A DNA stretch of 64,000 nucleotides from Penium margaritaceum (lineage: Eukaryota; Streptophyta; Zygnematophyceae; Desmidiales; Peniaceae), in assembly GCA_023375785.1 (NCBI GenBank), contig SZWC01000027.1, positions 764,629 to 828,628 of the forward strand, in the 5' to 3' direction. Both the position numbers and the translations under genes were made by a program. Numbering within the stretch: the first letter of the stretch is position 1; each line of letters opens with the position of its first letter. Below, piece after piece: positions 14,561 to 29,950 of this stretch. The notes under the pieces were generated by a model. The model worked only from the letters and a program-made list of their open reading frames with translations, was not told the DNA's origin and searched no databases.

Positions 14561-17500
14561 AAACCACAGTGGTCAGAAACACAATGGTCAGAAACTCTGT
14601 GGTCAGAAACAGATTGGTTAGAAACACACTGGTCAGAAACACACTGGTCAGAAAGACAGGAGTCAGAAACACACTGGTCAGAAACACAGTGGTCAGAAAC
14701 ATTGTGGTCACAAACACACTCTTCATGCACACAGTGGCCTGAAACACTGTGGTCAGAAACACGGTGGTCAAAAACACAGTGATCAGAAACACAGTGGTCA
14801 GAAACACACTGGTCAGAAACACACTAGTCAGAAACACTGTGGTCACAAACACACTGGTCAGAAATACAGTGGTCAGAAACACACAGGTCATAAACACAGT
14901 GGCCAGAAACACAATGGTTAGAAACACACTGGTCAGAAACACACTGGTCATAAACACACTGGTCAGAAACACAATGGTCAGAAATACTGTGGTCAGAAAC
15001 ACAGTGGTCAAAAACACACCGATCACAAACACACTGGTCAGAAACACACTGGTCAGAAAGACAGTGGTCAGAAACACAGTGGTCAGAGACACACTGGTCA
15101 AAAACACAGTGGTCAGAAACACAGTAGTCAGAAGCACAGCTGTCAGAAACACAGTGGTCAGAAACTCATTGGTCTGGAACACATTGGTCCGAAACACACT
15201 AGCGAGGAACACAGTGCTCATAAACACAGTGGTCAGAGACACACTTGTCAGCAACACTGTGGTCATAAACACTGTGGTCAGAAACACAGTGGTCAGTAAC
15301 ACACTGGTCAGAAACACAGTGGCCAGAAACACAGTGGTCAAAGACACACTGGCCAGAAATACAGTGGTCAGAAACACAGTGGTCAGAAAGACAGTGGTCA
15401 GAAACACACTGGTCAGAAACACAGTGGTCTGAAACACAGTGGTCAGAAACACAGTGGTCAGAAACACACTAGTCAGAAACACAGTGGTGAGAAACACCGT
15501 GGTCAGAAACATAGTGGTCAGAAGCACAGTGCTCAGAAACACAGTGGTAAGAAACACAATGGTCGCAAACACAATGTTCAGAAACACGGTGGTTAGGAAC
15601 ACAGTAGTAAGAAAAACACTGGTCAGAAATACACTTGTTAGAAACGCAATGGTAAGAAACACAGTGGTCAGACACACAGTGGTCAGAAACATAGTGGTCA
15701 TAAACACATTGGTCAGAAACACGGTGGTCAGAAACACAGTGGTCAGAAACACAGTGGGTAGAAACACAGTGGTCATAAACACAGTGGTCAGAAACGCAGT
15801 GGTCAAAAACACACTGGTCAAAAACACAGTGGTCAAAAACACAGTGGTCATAAACACAATGGTAAGAAAGACAGAGGGTAGAAACACACTGGTCAGAAAC
15901 ACAGTAGTCAGATGCAAACTGGTCAGAAGCACAGTGGTCAGAAACACAGTGGTCAGAAAATACGCTGGTCAGAAACACAGTGGTCAATAGCACACTGGTC
16001 TGAAACACACTGGTCAGAAACACACTAGTCAGAAACACACTTGTCAGAAACACAATGGTCAGAAACACGGTGGTCAGAAACACACTGGTCAGAAAGACAG
16101 TGGTCAGACACACAGTGGTGAGAAACACATTGGTCAGAAACACAATGGTCAGAAACACACCGGTCATAAACACAGTGGTCAGAAACAAAGTGGCTAGAAA
16201 CACACTGGTCAGAAACACACTTGTGAGAAACAAAGTGGTCACAAACACAGTGTTCATAAACACAGTGGTCAGAAACACAGTGGTCAGACACACAGTGGTC
16301 AGATACACAGTGGTAAGATACACATTGGTCAGAAACACAATGGTCAGAAACACAGTGGTCAGAAACTCAATGGTCAGAAACAAAGTGGTCAGAAACACAG
16401 TGGTCAAAAACAAATTGGTCAGAAACACACTGGTCAGAAACACAGTGGTCAGAAACACAGTGGTCAAAAAGACACTAGACAGAAACACACTTGTCAAAAA
16501 CATAGTAATCTGATCCAAACTGGTCAGAAGTACAGTGGTTAGAAACACACTGGTCAGAAACACACTCGTCCGAAACACAGTGGTGAGAAAGACAGTGGTC
16601 GGAAACACAGTGGTCAGAAACGCAGTGGTCACAAACACGGCGGTCAGAAACACACTGGTCAGAAAAAACACTGGTCAGAAACACAGTCGTCAGACACATA
16701 GTTGTCAGAAACACACTGGTCAGAAACACACTGGTCAAAAATACACTGGTCATAAACACAATGGTCCGAAACAGAGTGGTCAGAAGCACAGTGGTCAGAA
16801 ACACAGTGGTCAGAAACACACTGGTCAGAAACACAGTGGTCGGAAACACAGTGCCTTTAAACACACTGGTCAGAAACACAGTGGTCAGAAACACAATGGT
16901 CACAAACACACTACTCATAAATACAGTGGTCAGAAACACAGTGGTCAGACACATAGCGGTCAGAAACACAGTGGTCAGAAACACAGTAGTCAGAAACACA
17001 GTGATCAGATACACAGTGGTCGGAAACACAGTGGTTAGAGACACAGTGGTCAGAAACACAGTGGTCAGAAACACAGTGGTTAGAAACACAGTGGTCAGAA
17101 ACACAGTGGTTACAAACACACTGGTCAGAAACACATTGGTCATAAACACAGCGGTAATAAACACAGTGGTCAGAAACACGGAGGTCAGAAACACACTGGT
17201 CAGAAACTCAGTGCTCAGAAACACAGTGGCTAGAAACACACTGGTCAGAAACACACTGGTGAGAAACGAAGTGCTCACAAGCACAGTGGTCATAAACACA
17301 GTGGTCAGAAACACAGTGGTCAAACACACAGCGATCAGAAACACAGTGGTTAGAAACACAGTGGTGAAACACACAATGTTCAGACACACATTAATCAGAT
17401 ACACAGTGGTCAGATACACATTGGTCAAAAACACAGTGGTCGGAAACATTGTGGTCAGAAACACAGTGGTCGTAAACACACTCGTTTGAAACACCGTGGT

Positions 17501-20500
17501 CAGACACACTCTGTTCACGAAAACACTGGTCAGAAACACAGTGGTCACAAACAGAGTGGTCAGAAACACTGTGGTCAGAAACACAGTGGTCAGAAATGCA
17601 GTGGTGAGAAACACACTGGTCATAAACACAGTGGTCATAAACACAGTGGTCAGAAAGACAATGGATACAAAAACACTGGTCAGAAACACAGTAGTCGGAT
17701 CCAAACAGGTCAGAAGCACAGTGGTCAGAAACACAGTGGTCAGAAACACGCTAGTCACAAACACACTGGTCAATAGCATAGTGGTCAGAAACACATTGGT
17801 CAGAAACTCACTCGTCAGAAACACCATGGTGAGAAAGACAGTGGTCGAAAACACATTGGTCAGAAACACATGAGTCAGAAACACGGGTCTCAGATACAGA
17901 CTGGTCAGAAAAAACACTGGTCAGAAACACAGTGGTCAGACACACATTGGTCAGAAACACATTGGTCAGAAACACACTGGTCAGAAAGACAGTGGTCAGC
18001 AACAGAATGGTCAGAAACAAAGTGGTCAGAAACACAGTAATCAGAAACACAATGGTAAGAAACACAGTGGTGAGAAACACATTGGTCAGAAACACAGTGG
18101 TCAGAAACTCACTGGTCAGAAACACAGTGGTCAGAAACATAGCAGTCAGAAACACAGTGGTCAGAAACACAGTGGTCAGAAACACAGTGATCGGATACAC
18201 AGTGGTCAGAAACACAGTGGTCAAAAACACAGTGGTCAGAAACACAGTGGTTAGAAACACACAGGTCAGATACACACTGGTCAGAAACACACTGGTCACA
18301 AACACAGAGGTCAGAAACACACATGTCAGGAACACACTGGTCAGAAACATAGTGGTCAGAAACACAGTGTTCAGAAACACAGTGGTCAGAAACACAATGG
18401 TCAGAAACACAGTGGTCACAAACACAGTGGTCAGAAACACAGTGGTCAGAAGCACAGTGGTCAGAAACACAGTGGTCAGAAATACACTGGTCAGAAACAC
18501 AGTTGTCACAAACTCAGTGGTCATAAATACAGTGGTCAGAAACATAGTGGTCAGAAACACAGCGGTCAGAAACACAATGATCAGAAACACAGTGGTCAGA
18601 AACACAGTGATCAGATACACAGTGGTCAGAAATACAGTGATCAGAAACACAGTGGTCAGAATAATAGTGGTTAGAAACACACTGGTCAGAAACACACTGG
18701 TCAGAAACACACAGGTCACAAACAGAGTGGTCAGAAACACAGATGTCAGAAATACACTGGTCATAAACACAGTGGTCAGAAACACAGTGATCAGAAACAT
18801 AGTGGTCAGAAACACAGTGGTCAGAAACACACTGGTCAGAAACACAGTGGTCAGAAACATAGTGGGCAGAAGCATTGTGGTCTGAATCACAGTGGTCAGA
18901 AACACAATGGTCGGAAACACAATGGTCGGAAACACAATGGTCGGAAACACAGTGGTCGGAAACACAGTGTTCAGAAACACAGTGGTGAGAAATTCAGTGG
19001 TTAGGAACACTGTGGACAGAAAAACACTGGTCAGAAATGCACTTGTCAGAAACACAGTGGTACGAAACACCGTGGTCAGACACACAGTGGTCAGAAACAT
19101 AGGGCTCAGAAACACACTGGTCATAAACACATTGGTCAGAAAAATAGTGGTCAGAAACACAGTGGTCAGAAACACTATGGTTATAAGCACACTAGAGAGA
19201 GACAGAGTAGTCAGAAACACAGAAGTCAAAAACACACTGGTCAGAAACACAGCGGTCATAAACACAGTGGTCAGAAACACAGTGGTCAGAAGCACAGTGG
19301 TCAGAAACACACTTATCAGAAACACAGTGGTCAGGAACACAGTGGTCACAAACACAATGGTCAGAAACAAAAGGGTCAAAAACACCGTGGTCAGAAACAA
19401 AGTGGTCATAAATACACTGGTCAGAAACATAGTAGTCAAAAACACAGTGGTCAGAAACACACTGGTATGAAACACACTAGTCACAAACACAGTGGTCAGA
19501 AACACAGTGGTCAGAAACACAGGGGTCAGAAACCCAGTGGTCAGAAACAGAGTGGTCAGAAATACAGTGGTCAAAACCACAGTGGTCAGAAACACAATTG
19601 TCAGAAACTCTGTGGTCTGAAACAGATTGGTCAGAAACACACTGGTCAGAAACACAGTGGTCAGAAATACCGTGGTCAGAAACACAGTGGTTAAAAGCAC
19701 AGTGGTCAGAAACACAGTGGTAAGAAACACAATGGTCGCAAACACAATGTTCTGAAACAGAGTGGTCAGAAACACTGTGGTTAGGAACAGAGTAGTTAGA
19801 AAAACACCGTTCAGAAACACATTTGTTAGAAACACAGTGGTAAGAAATACAGTGGTCAGACACATAGTGGTCAGAAACATAGTGGTCATAAGCACATTGG
19901 TCAGAAACACGTTGGTCAGAAACACAGTGGTCAGAAACACAGTGGGTAGAAACACAATAGACAGAAACACAGTAGTCAGAAACAAAGTGGTCAGAAACAG
20001 ATTGGTCAGAAACACAGTGGTCATAAACACAGTGGTCAGAAACACTGTGGGCAGAAAGACAGTGGTCAGAAACACACTAGTTAGAAACATAGTGGTCAGA
20101 AACACAGTTGTCAGAATGACAATGGTCAGAAACACAAGGGACAAAAACACAGTGGTCAGAAACACAGTGTTCATAAACAAACTGGTCAGAAACACAGTGG
20201 TCAGAAACACAATGGGCAGAAACACAAGGGTGAGAAACCCAGTGGTCAGAAACACAGTGGTCAGTCACACAGTGGTCAAAGCCACAGTGGTCAGAAACAC
20301 ACATGTCAGAAACACGCTGGTCTGAAACACAGTGGTCAGGAACACAGTGGTCATAAACACACTGGTCAGGAACACACTCGTCAGTCACAGTGGTCAGAAA
20401 AACAGTGGTCATAAACACAGTGGTCAGAAACACGGTGGTCCGAAACACAGTGCTCAGAAACATAGTGGTCACAAACATACTGGTCAGAAACACAGTGGTC

Positions 20501-23500
20501 CAAAACACAACGGTCAGAAACAGAGTGGTCAGAAACACAGAAGTCAGAAACAAAGACGTCAAAAACACAGTGGTCAAAAACACATTGGTCATAGACACAC
20601 TTGTCATAAACACAATGGTCAGAAACAGAGTAGTAAGAAACACAGTGGTCATAAACACACTGGACAGAAACACAGTGGTGAGAAACACGGTGGTCAGAAA
20701 CACAATGGCCAGAAACACAGTGGTCATAAACTCTTTGGTAAGAAACACACTGGTCACAACCACAGTGGTCAGAAACACACTGGTCAGAAACGCAGTGGTC
20801 AGAAACACAGCGGTCACAAACAAAGTGGTCCGAAACACAGTGGTCAGGACCATAGTGGTCAGAAACGCGGTGGTCAGAAACACACTCGTCATATTCACAC
20901 TGGTCAGAAACACAGTGGTCATAAACACAGTGGTCATAAACACACTGGTCATAAACACACTGGTCAGAAACACAGTTGTCAGATCCACACTGGTCAGAAG
21001 CACTGTGGTCACAAACACACTGGTGAGAAACACGCTGGGCAGAAACACATTGGTCAGAAACACACTGGTCAGAAACACAGTAGTCAGAAACACACGTGTC
21101 AAAAACATAGAGGTGAGAAACACAGTGGTCAGAAACATTGTGGTCAGAAACACTGTGGTCAGAGACATAGTGGTCAGAAAAACATTGGACGGAAACACAT
21201 TGGTCGGAAACACAGTGTTCAGAAACACAATGGTCAGAAACACAGTGGTCGGAAACACAGTGGTTAGAAACACAGTGGTAAGAAAAACACTGGTCAGAAA
21301 CACACTTGTCAGAAACACAAAGGTAAGAACCACAGTGGTCAGACACACTGTGGTCATAAACACAGTGGTTAGAAACGCACTCGTCTGAGACACGATAGCC
21401 AGAAACATAGTGGTAAAAAACATACTGGTCAGAAAAACAGTGGTCATAAACACAGTAGTCAGAATCACAGTGGTCAGAAACACAGTGGTCGGAAACAGAG
21501 TGGTCAGAAGCACTGTGGTCAGAATCACAGTGGTCAGAAACACACCGGTCAGGAACACATTCGTAAAAACCACTCTGGTCAGAAACACGGTGGTCATAAG
21601 CACACTGGTCAGAAACACAGTGGTCAGAAACACAGTAGTCAGAAGCACACTGGTCAGAAACCTAGTGGTCAGAAACACAGTAGTCAGAAACACAGTGGTC
21701 CGAAACACACCGGTCCGAAACACCGTGGTCAAAAACACAGTGGTCAGAAACACAGTGGTCAGAAACACACTGTTCACACACACAGTGCTGAGAAACACAG
21801 TGGTCAGAAACACAGTGGTCAGAAACACACTGGTCAGAAACGCAGTGGTCAAAACACACTGGTCAGAAGCACACTGGTCAAAAACACATTGGTCTGAGAC
21901 ACAGTGGTCAGAAACACAGTGGTCAGAAACATCGTGGTCAGAAACACACTAGTCATAAACACACTGGCCACGAAGACACTGGTCAGAAAGACACTCGTCA
22001 GAAACGCAGTACTCAGAAACACTTTGGTCCAAAACACAATGGTCAGAAACACTGTGTTCAGAAACATAGTGGTCAGAAACACAGTGGTCAGAAACGCACT
22101 AGTCAGAAACACACTGGACAGGAACACAGTGGTCAGACACACAGTGGTCAGGAACACACTGGTCAGAAACATAGTGGTCCAAAAACACAGTGGTGAGAAA
22201 CATAGTGGTCAGAAACACAGCGGTCAGAAACATAGTGGTCAGGAACACAGTGGTCTGAAACACACTGGTCAGAAACACAGTGGTCAGAAACACGGTGGTC
22301 AATAACACAGTAGTCAGAAATGCAGTGGTAAAAAACACAGTGGTCATGAACACTTAGGTTAGAAACACTGTGGTCAGAAACACACTGGTCAGAAACACAC
22401 TGGTTAGAAACACACTGGTCAGAAACACTGTGGTGAGAAACAAAGTGGTCAGAAACAAAGTGGTCAAAAAAATGCTGGTCAGCAACACACTGGTCAGAAA
22501 CACCGTGGTCAGAAACACACTGGCTAGAAATAGAGTGGGTAGAAACACAGTGGTTAGAAACACACTGGTCACAAACATAGTGGTCAGAAACATAGAGGTC
22601 AAAAACACACTGGTGTGGAACACAGTGGTCAGAAACATTGTGGTCAGAGACACACTGGTCAGAAACACACTGGTCAGGAACACTCTGGTGAGAAACACAC
22701 TGGTCAGAAACACAGTGGTCAGAAACACAGTGGTCAGAAGCACAGTTATCAGAAACACACTGGTCAGAAATACACTGGTCAGAAACACAGTTGTCAGAAA
22801 CACGGTGCTCAGGAACACATTGGTCAGAAACACAATGGTCAGAAACACAATGGTCAGAAACACAGTGGTCAGAAACACAGTGGTTAGAAACACAATGGTT
22901 GGAAATACAGTGGTCGGAAACACAGTGTTTAGAAACATTGTAGTCAGAAGCACAGTGGTCAGAAACACAACGGTTAGAAACACAGTGGTCAGACACACAT
23001 TGGTCAGAAAGAAAGTGTTAGAAACACAGTGGTCTGAAGCACATTGGTCAGAAACACAGTGATCAGAAACACAGTGGTCACAGACATAGTGGCTGGAAAC
23101 ACACTGGTCAGAGACATAGTAGTCATAAACATAGTGGTCAGGAACACAGTGGTCAGAAACACAGTGGTCATAAACGAAGTGGTCAGAAACACGACGGTGA
23201 GAAACACGGTGGTCAAAAACACACTGGTCAGAAACACAGTGGTCAGAAACACATTGGTCAGAAACGTAGTGGTCAAGAACACACTGGTCAGAAACATAGT
23301 GTTCATTAACGCACTGGTCAGAAACACAGTGGTCCAAAACACAGTGGTCAAAAACACACTGGTCAGAAACCGAGCGATCGGAAACACGGTGGTGAGAAAC
23401 ACACTGGTCAGAAACACGCTTGTCAGAAACACAGTGGTCAGAAACACACCGGTCAGAAACATAGGGGTCAAAAACCCTGTAGTCTGAAACAGAGTGGTCA

Positions 23501-26500
23501 GAAACACAGTGGTCAAAACCACATTGGTCAGAAACACAATAGTCAGAAACTCAATGGTCAGAAACACACTGTTCATACACACAGTGGTCTGAAATACAGT
23601 GGTCAGGAACACAGTGGTCAGAAACACAGTGGTCAGAAACACAATGGTCATAAACACCCTGGTCACAACTACAGTGGTCAGAAACACACTGGTCAGAAAC
23701 ACACTAGTAAAAAACACAGAGGTCTGAGACACCGTAGTTAGAAACACAGTGGTCAGAAACACAGTGGTCAGAAACATAGTGGTCAGAAACACAGTGTTCA
23801 GATACACCGTGGTTAGAAACACACTGGTTAGAAACACAGTGGTCAGAAACACGGTGGTCATAAACACAGTGGTCAGAAACATAGTTGTCAAAAACACAGT
23901 GGTCAGGAACACTTTGGTTAGAAACACAGTGGTCAGAAACGCACTTGTCAGAAACACACTGGTAAGAAACACACTGGTCAAAAACACAATAGTTAGAAAC
24001 TCACTGGTCAGAAACACACTGGTCAAAAAGACACTAGTCAGCAACACACTGGTGAGAAACACGGTGGTCAGAAACACACTGGCCATAAACAGAGTGGGCA
24101 GATACACAATGGTCAAAAAGACACTTGCAAGAAACACAGTGGTCAGAAACACAGTGATCAGAAACACAGTGGTCAGAAACACACTGATGTGGAACATATT
24201 GGTTAGAAACATAGTGGTCAGAAACACACTGGTCAGAAACACAGTGGTCAGGAACACACAGGTCAGAAATACACTAGTCAGAAACACAGTGGTCAGAAAC
24301 ACAGTGGTCAGAAAAATAGTGGTCAGAAACACAGTGGTCGGAAACACAATGGTCGGAAACACAGTGGTCGGAAACACAGTGTTCAGAAACACAGTGGTCA
24401 GAAGCACAGTGGTCAGAAACACAGTGGTTAGAAACACAGTGGTCAGAAACACACTGGTCACAAACACACTTGTCAGAAACTCAGTGGTAAGAAACACAGT
24501 GGTCAGACACACAATGGTCAGAAACACTGTGGTCAGAAACACACTAGTCAGAAACACATTGGTCAGAAACACAGTGGTCACAACCATAGTGGTTGGAAAC
24601 ACACTGGTCAAAGACACAGTAGTCAGAAACACAGTGGTCAGAAACACAGTGGTCAGAAACGCACTGGTCAGAAACACAGTGGTAAGAAACACAGTGGTCA
24701 GAAACACACCGGTCAGAAACACAGTGATCAGAAACACACTAGTCAGAAACACATAAGTCAAAAACAAAGTGGTCAGAAACACACTGGTGAGAAACACACT
24801 GGTCAGAAAACACAGTAGTCAGATCAACACTGGTTAGAAGCACGCTGGTCAGAACCACACTGGTCATAAACACGCTGGTCAGAAACACAATGGTCAGGAA
24901 CACAGTGGTCAAAAACACACTGGTCAGAAATACACTTGTCAGAAACACATTGGTAAGAAAAACAGTGGTCAGAAACACAGTGTTCAGAAAGACGGTGGTC
25001 AGGAACACAGTGGTCAAAAATACAGTGGTCAGAAACACACTGGTCTAAAACACACTGGTCAGAAACACAGTGGTCAGAAACACACTGGTCATACACACAG
25101 TGGTCAGAAACACAATGGTCAGAAGCAGAGTGGTCAGAAATACACTAGTCAGAAATACAGTGGTCATAAACATAGTGGACAGAAATTCAGTGGTCAGAAA
25201 CACACTAGTCACAAACACAGTGGTCAGAAACACACTGGTCGGAATGACAGTGGTCAGAAACATGGTGGTCAGAAACACAGTGGTCAGAAACACAATGGTC
25301 AGAAACACACTGGTAAGAAACACACTGGTCAGAAACACAGTGGTCAGAAACACATTGGTCAGAAACACAGTGGTCAGAAACACAGTGGTCAGAAACACAG
25401 TGGTCAGCAACAATGGTCAGAAACACAGTGGTCCAAAAACACTGGTCAGAAGCACACTGGTCAGAAACACAGTGGTAACAAACACAGTGGTAAAAAACAC
25501 ACTAGTCAGAAACACACTGGTCAGAAACACAGTAGTCAGATCTACACTGGTCACAAGCAAAGTGGTCAGAAACACACTGGTCAGAAACACGCTGGTCAAA
25601 AACACAGTAGTCAGGAACACAGTGGTCAGAAACATGCTGGTCAGAAACACACTCGTCAGAAACACAGTGGTCAGAAACACAGTGGTCAGAAACACAGTGG
25701 TGAGAAACACAGTGGTGATAAACACACTGGTCAGAAAAACAATGGTCAGGAATACAGTGGTCAGACACATAGTGGTCAGAAACACACTGGTCAGAAACAC
25801 AGTGGTCAAAAACACAGCGGTCAGAAGCACATTGGTCAGGAACTCAGTGGTCAGAAACACACTCGTCTGGAAAACATTAGTCGGAAACACATTGGTCAGA
25901 AACACACTGGTCAGAAACACAGTGGTCAGAAACACAATGGTCAGAAATACAGTGGTCAGAAACACAGTGGTCAGAAACACAGTGGTGAGGAACACATTGG
26001 TCAAAAACACAGTGGTCAGAAACACACTAGTCAGAAAGACAGTGGTCAGAAACACAGTGACTAGAAACACACTAGTCATAAATACACTGGTGAGAAACAA
26101 AGTGGTCACAAACACAGTGGTCATGAACACAATGGTCAGAAACACGGTGGTCAGACACACAGCGGTCAGAAACATAGTGGTCAGAAATACAGTGGTCAGA
26201 AACACAGTGGCCAGAAACACAGTGATCAGATACACAGTGGTCAGATACACAGTGGTCAGAAACACAGTGATCACAAACACACTGATCAGAAACACACTGG
26301 TCAGAAACACAGTGGTCAGAAACACACTGGTCAGAAACACATTGGTCAGAAACACAGTGGTCAGAAACACACTAGTCAGAAACACACAGGTCAGAAACAC
26401 AGTGGTCAGAAACGCAGTGGTCAGAAACGCAGTTGTCGGAAACACACTGGTTATAAACACATTGGTCATAAACACTGTGGTCATAAACACAGTGGTCAGA

Positions 26501-29500
26501 AAGACAGTGGGTAGAAACACACTCGTCAGAAACACAGTAGTCAGATCCAAACTGGTCAGAAGCACAGTGGTCAAAAACACACTGGTCAGAGACACGCTGG
26601 TGAGAAACACAGTGGTCAAGAAAACAGTGGTCAGAAACACACTGGTCAGAATCACACTCGTCCGAAACATAGTGGTCAGAAACACAGTGGTCAGAAACAC
26701 AGTGGTCAGAAACACAGTGGTCAGGAACACAATCGTCAGAAAAACACTGGTCAGAAACACAGTGGTCACACACACAGTGGTCATAAACACACTGATCAGA
26801 AACATAGTGGTCAGAAACACAGCGGTCTGAAATACATTGGTCAGAAACTCAGTGGTCAGAAACACACTAGTAAGGAAAACATTGGTCAGAAACACAGTGG
26901 TCATAAACACACAGGTTAGAAACACAGCGGTCGGAAACACAGTGGTCAGAAACACAGTGGTCAGAAACACAGTGGTCAAAAACAGAGTGGTGACAAACAC
27001 ATTGGTTAGAGACACAGCGGTCATAAACACACTGGTCAGAAACACAATGGTCTGAAACACAGTGGCTAGAAACACACTGGTCAGAAACACGCTGGTGAGA
27101 AACATAGTGGTCACAAACATAGTGGTACTAAACACAGTGGTCAGCAACACAATGGTCAGACACATAGCGGTCAGAAACACAGTGCTCAGAAACACAGTGG
27201 TCAGAAACAGAGTTGTCAGAAACACACTGATTAGTTACACAGTGGTCATATACACAGTGGTCAGAAACACACTGGTCAGAAACACGGTGGTCAGAAACAC
27301 AGTGGTCAGAAACACAGTGGTCAGAAACACAGTGGTCAGAAACACAGTGGTCAGAAACACACTGGTCATAAACACTGTGGTCAGAAACACGGGGTTGGAA
27401 ACACAGTGGTCAGAAACAGACTGGTCATAAACACAGTGGTCAGAAAGACACTGGGTAGAAACACACTCGTCAGAAACATAGTAGTCAGATCCAAACTGGT
27501 CAGAAGCATAGTGGTCAGAAACACACTGGTCATAAACACGCTGGTCAGAAACACATTTGTCAAGAACACAGTGGTAAGAAACACACTGGTCAGAAACACG
27601 CTCGTCAGAAACAAAGTGGTCAGAAAGGCAGTGGTCGGAAACACAGTGGTCAGAAACACAGTGGTCAGAAACAAAGTGGTCAGAAACACACTGGTCAGAA
27701 AAACACTTCTCACAAACACAGTGGTCACACACACATTGGTCTGAAACACATTGGTCAGACACACACTGGTCAAAAACACACTGTTCAGAAACACAATGGT
27801 CAGAGGTACAGTGGTCAGACACTAAGCGGTCAAAAACACAATGGTCGGAAACACAGTGGTCAGAAACACAGTGGTCATAAGAACAATGATCAGATACACA
27901 GCGGTTAGAAACATAGTGGTTAGAAACACATTGGTCAGAAACACATTAGTCAAAAACACAGCGGTCAGAAACACTGTGGTCAGAAACGCAATGGTCAGAA
28001 ACACACTAGTCAGAAATACAGTGGTCAGAAACACAATGGTCAGAAACACACTGGTCCGAAACACGGTGGTCAGAAGCACAGTGGTCGGAAACACAGTGGT
28101 CAGAAACACATTGGTCCGAAACGTAGTGGTTAGAAACACACTGGTCATAAGCACACTGGTCATAAACACTGTGGTCATAAACACAGTGGTTAGAAAGACA
28201 CTGGGTACAAACCCACTTGTCAGAAACATAGTAGTCGGATCCATACTGGTCTGAAGCACAGTGGTCAGAAACACACTGGTCAGAGACACGCTGGTGAGAA
28301 ACACAGTGGTCAAGAAAACAGTGTTCAAAAACACACTGGTCAGAATTACACTCGTCCAAAACACATTGGTCAGAAACACAGTGGTTGGAAACACAGTGGT
28401 CAGAAACACAGTGGGTAGAAACATTGTGGTCAGGAACACACTGGTCAGAAAAACAGTGGTCAGAAACACAATGGTCAGACACACAGTGGTCAGAAACACA
28501 CTGGTCAGAAACACAATGGTCAGAAACACAGCGGTCAGAAACACATTGGTCAGAACATTAGTGGTCAGAAACACACTGGTCAGGAAAACATTGGTCAGAA
28601 ACACAGTGGTCATAAAGACAGTGGTCAGAAACACACTAGTAAGAAACACAGCGGTTAGAAACACAGTGGTCAGAAACACAGTGGTCAGAAACACAGTGGA
28701 CAGAAACACAGTGTTCAGAAACAAAGTGGTGACAAACACATTCGTCAGAGACACAGTTGACATAAACACACTGGTCAGAAACACAATGGTCAGAAAGAAA
28801 GTGGCTAGAAACACACTGGTCAGAAACACACCGGTGAGAAACAAAGTGGTCACAAACATAGTGGTCATAAACAAAGTGGTCAGAAACACAGTGGTCAGAC
28901 ACACAGCGGTCAGAAACACAGTGGTCTGAAACACAGTGGTCAGAAAGACAGTGGTCAGAAACACAGTGATAAGATACGCAGTGGTCAGATACACAGTGGT
29001 CACAATCACAGTGGTCAGAAACACGGTGGTCAGAAACACAGTGGTCAGAAACATAGTGGTCAGAAAGAAAGTGGTCAGAAACACACTGGTCATAAACACA
29101 GTGGTTAGAAACACGGTGGTCAGAAACACAGTGGTCAGAAACACACTGGTCAGAAACACAGTGGTCAGAAACACAGTGGTCATAAATACAGTGGTCACAA
29201 AGACACTGTGTAGAAACACACTTGTCAGAAACACAATAGTCAGATCCAAACTGGTCAGAAGCATAGTGGTCAAAAACACACTGTTCAGGAACACGCTGGT
29301 CAGAAACATATTGGTCAATAACACAATGGTAAGAAACACACTGGTAAGAAATAGACTCATCAAAAACACAGTGGTCAGAAAGGCAGTGGTCGGAAACACA
29401 GTGGTGAGAAACAGAGTGGTCAGAAACACAGTGGTCAGAAACACACTAGTCAGAAAAACATCGGTCAGAACACAGTGGTCACACACACATTGGTCAGAAA

Positions 29501-29945
29501 CACATTGGTCAGAAACACACTGGTCTGAAACACACTGGTCAGAAACACAATGGTCTGAAACAAAGTGGTCAGACACACAGCGGTCAGAAACACAGTGGTT
29601 AGAAACACAGTGGTCAGAAACACAGTGGTCAGAAACACAATGATCTGATACACAGCGGTCAGAAACACAATGGTTAGAAACACACTGGTCAGAAACACAT
29701 TGGTTAGAAACACACCGGTCAGAAACACAGTGGTCAGAAACACAATGGTCAGAAACACACTTGTCAGAAACACACTGGTCAGGAACACACTGGTCAGAAA
29801 CATAGTGGTCAGAAACACACTGGTTAGAAACACAGTGGTCAGAAACACAATGGTCATAAACACAGTGGTTAGAAACACACTGGTGAGAAACACAGTGGTC
29901 AGAAACAAACTGATCATAAACACACTGGTGAGAAATACACTGGTC

Positions 29946-29950
29946 TAAAA
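29946..29950 (+). other. left target-site duplication of copia element
   Basis: TAAAA lies directly before the 5' LTR and pairs with AGAAA at 35646-35650 (3 of 5 bases kept). Removing the element and one copy gives GGTC + AGAAA + CACAC, exactly the normal array phase. The duplication is therefore accepted despite two mismatches, which fit the age implied by LTR divergence. Confidence 0.75.

Larger units (their letters stand above)
1..29950 (+). repeat. 15-bp minisatellite array, left domain
   Basis: About 2,000 head-to-tail copies of a 15-bp unit, consensus CAGAAACACAGTGGT, all in one orientation and already under way at base 1, so the left end is outside the window. Most units differ from consensus at 0-3 positions. 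Frequent variants are GGTTAG, GGTCAA, CATAGTGG, CACAATGG and a G/C dimorphism (CAGTGG or CACTGG). Occasional 13- and 14-bp units shift the phase, for example near 2,016. A variant unit carrying GGATCC recurs at 2673, 3619, 5315, 6742, 7418, 8919, 9714, 10976, 17697 and 28237 and tags higher-order repeats special to this domain. Because 15 is a multiple of 3, five frames read open: pentapeptides VRNTV, KHSGQ and ETQWS forward, TVFLT and HCVSD reverse. I see no sign of a gene. The function is unknown; a heterochromatic, pericentromeric or subtelomeric satellite is possible, but nothing here tells which. Confidence 0.98.

Noticed and set aside
20332-21267. KHTGQKH repeats resembling the linker of C2H2 zinc fingers
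   Set aside because: The paired cysteines and the finger body are absent; the likeness is only the His-Thr-Gly part of the repeat.
1-29950. CRISPR array
   Set aside because: Units are contiguous 15-mers with no unique spacers, and there are no cas genes.
1-29950. Telomeric repeat
   Set aside because: The unit is unlike TTAGGG- or TTTAGGG-type repeats and shows far too much variation.
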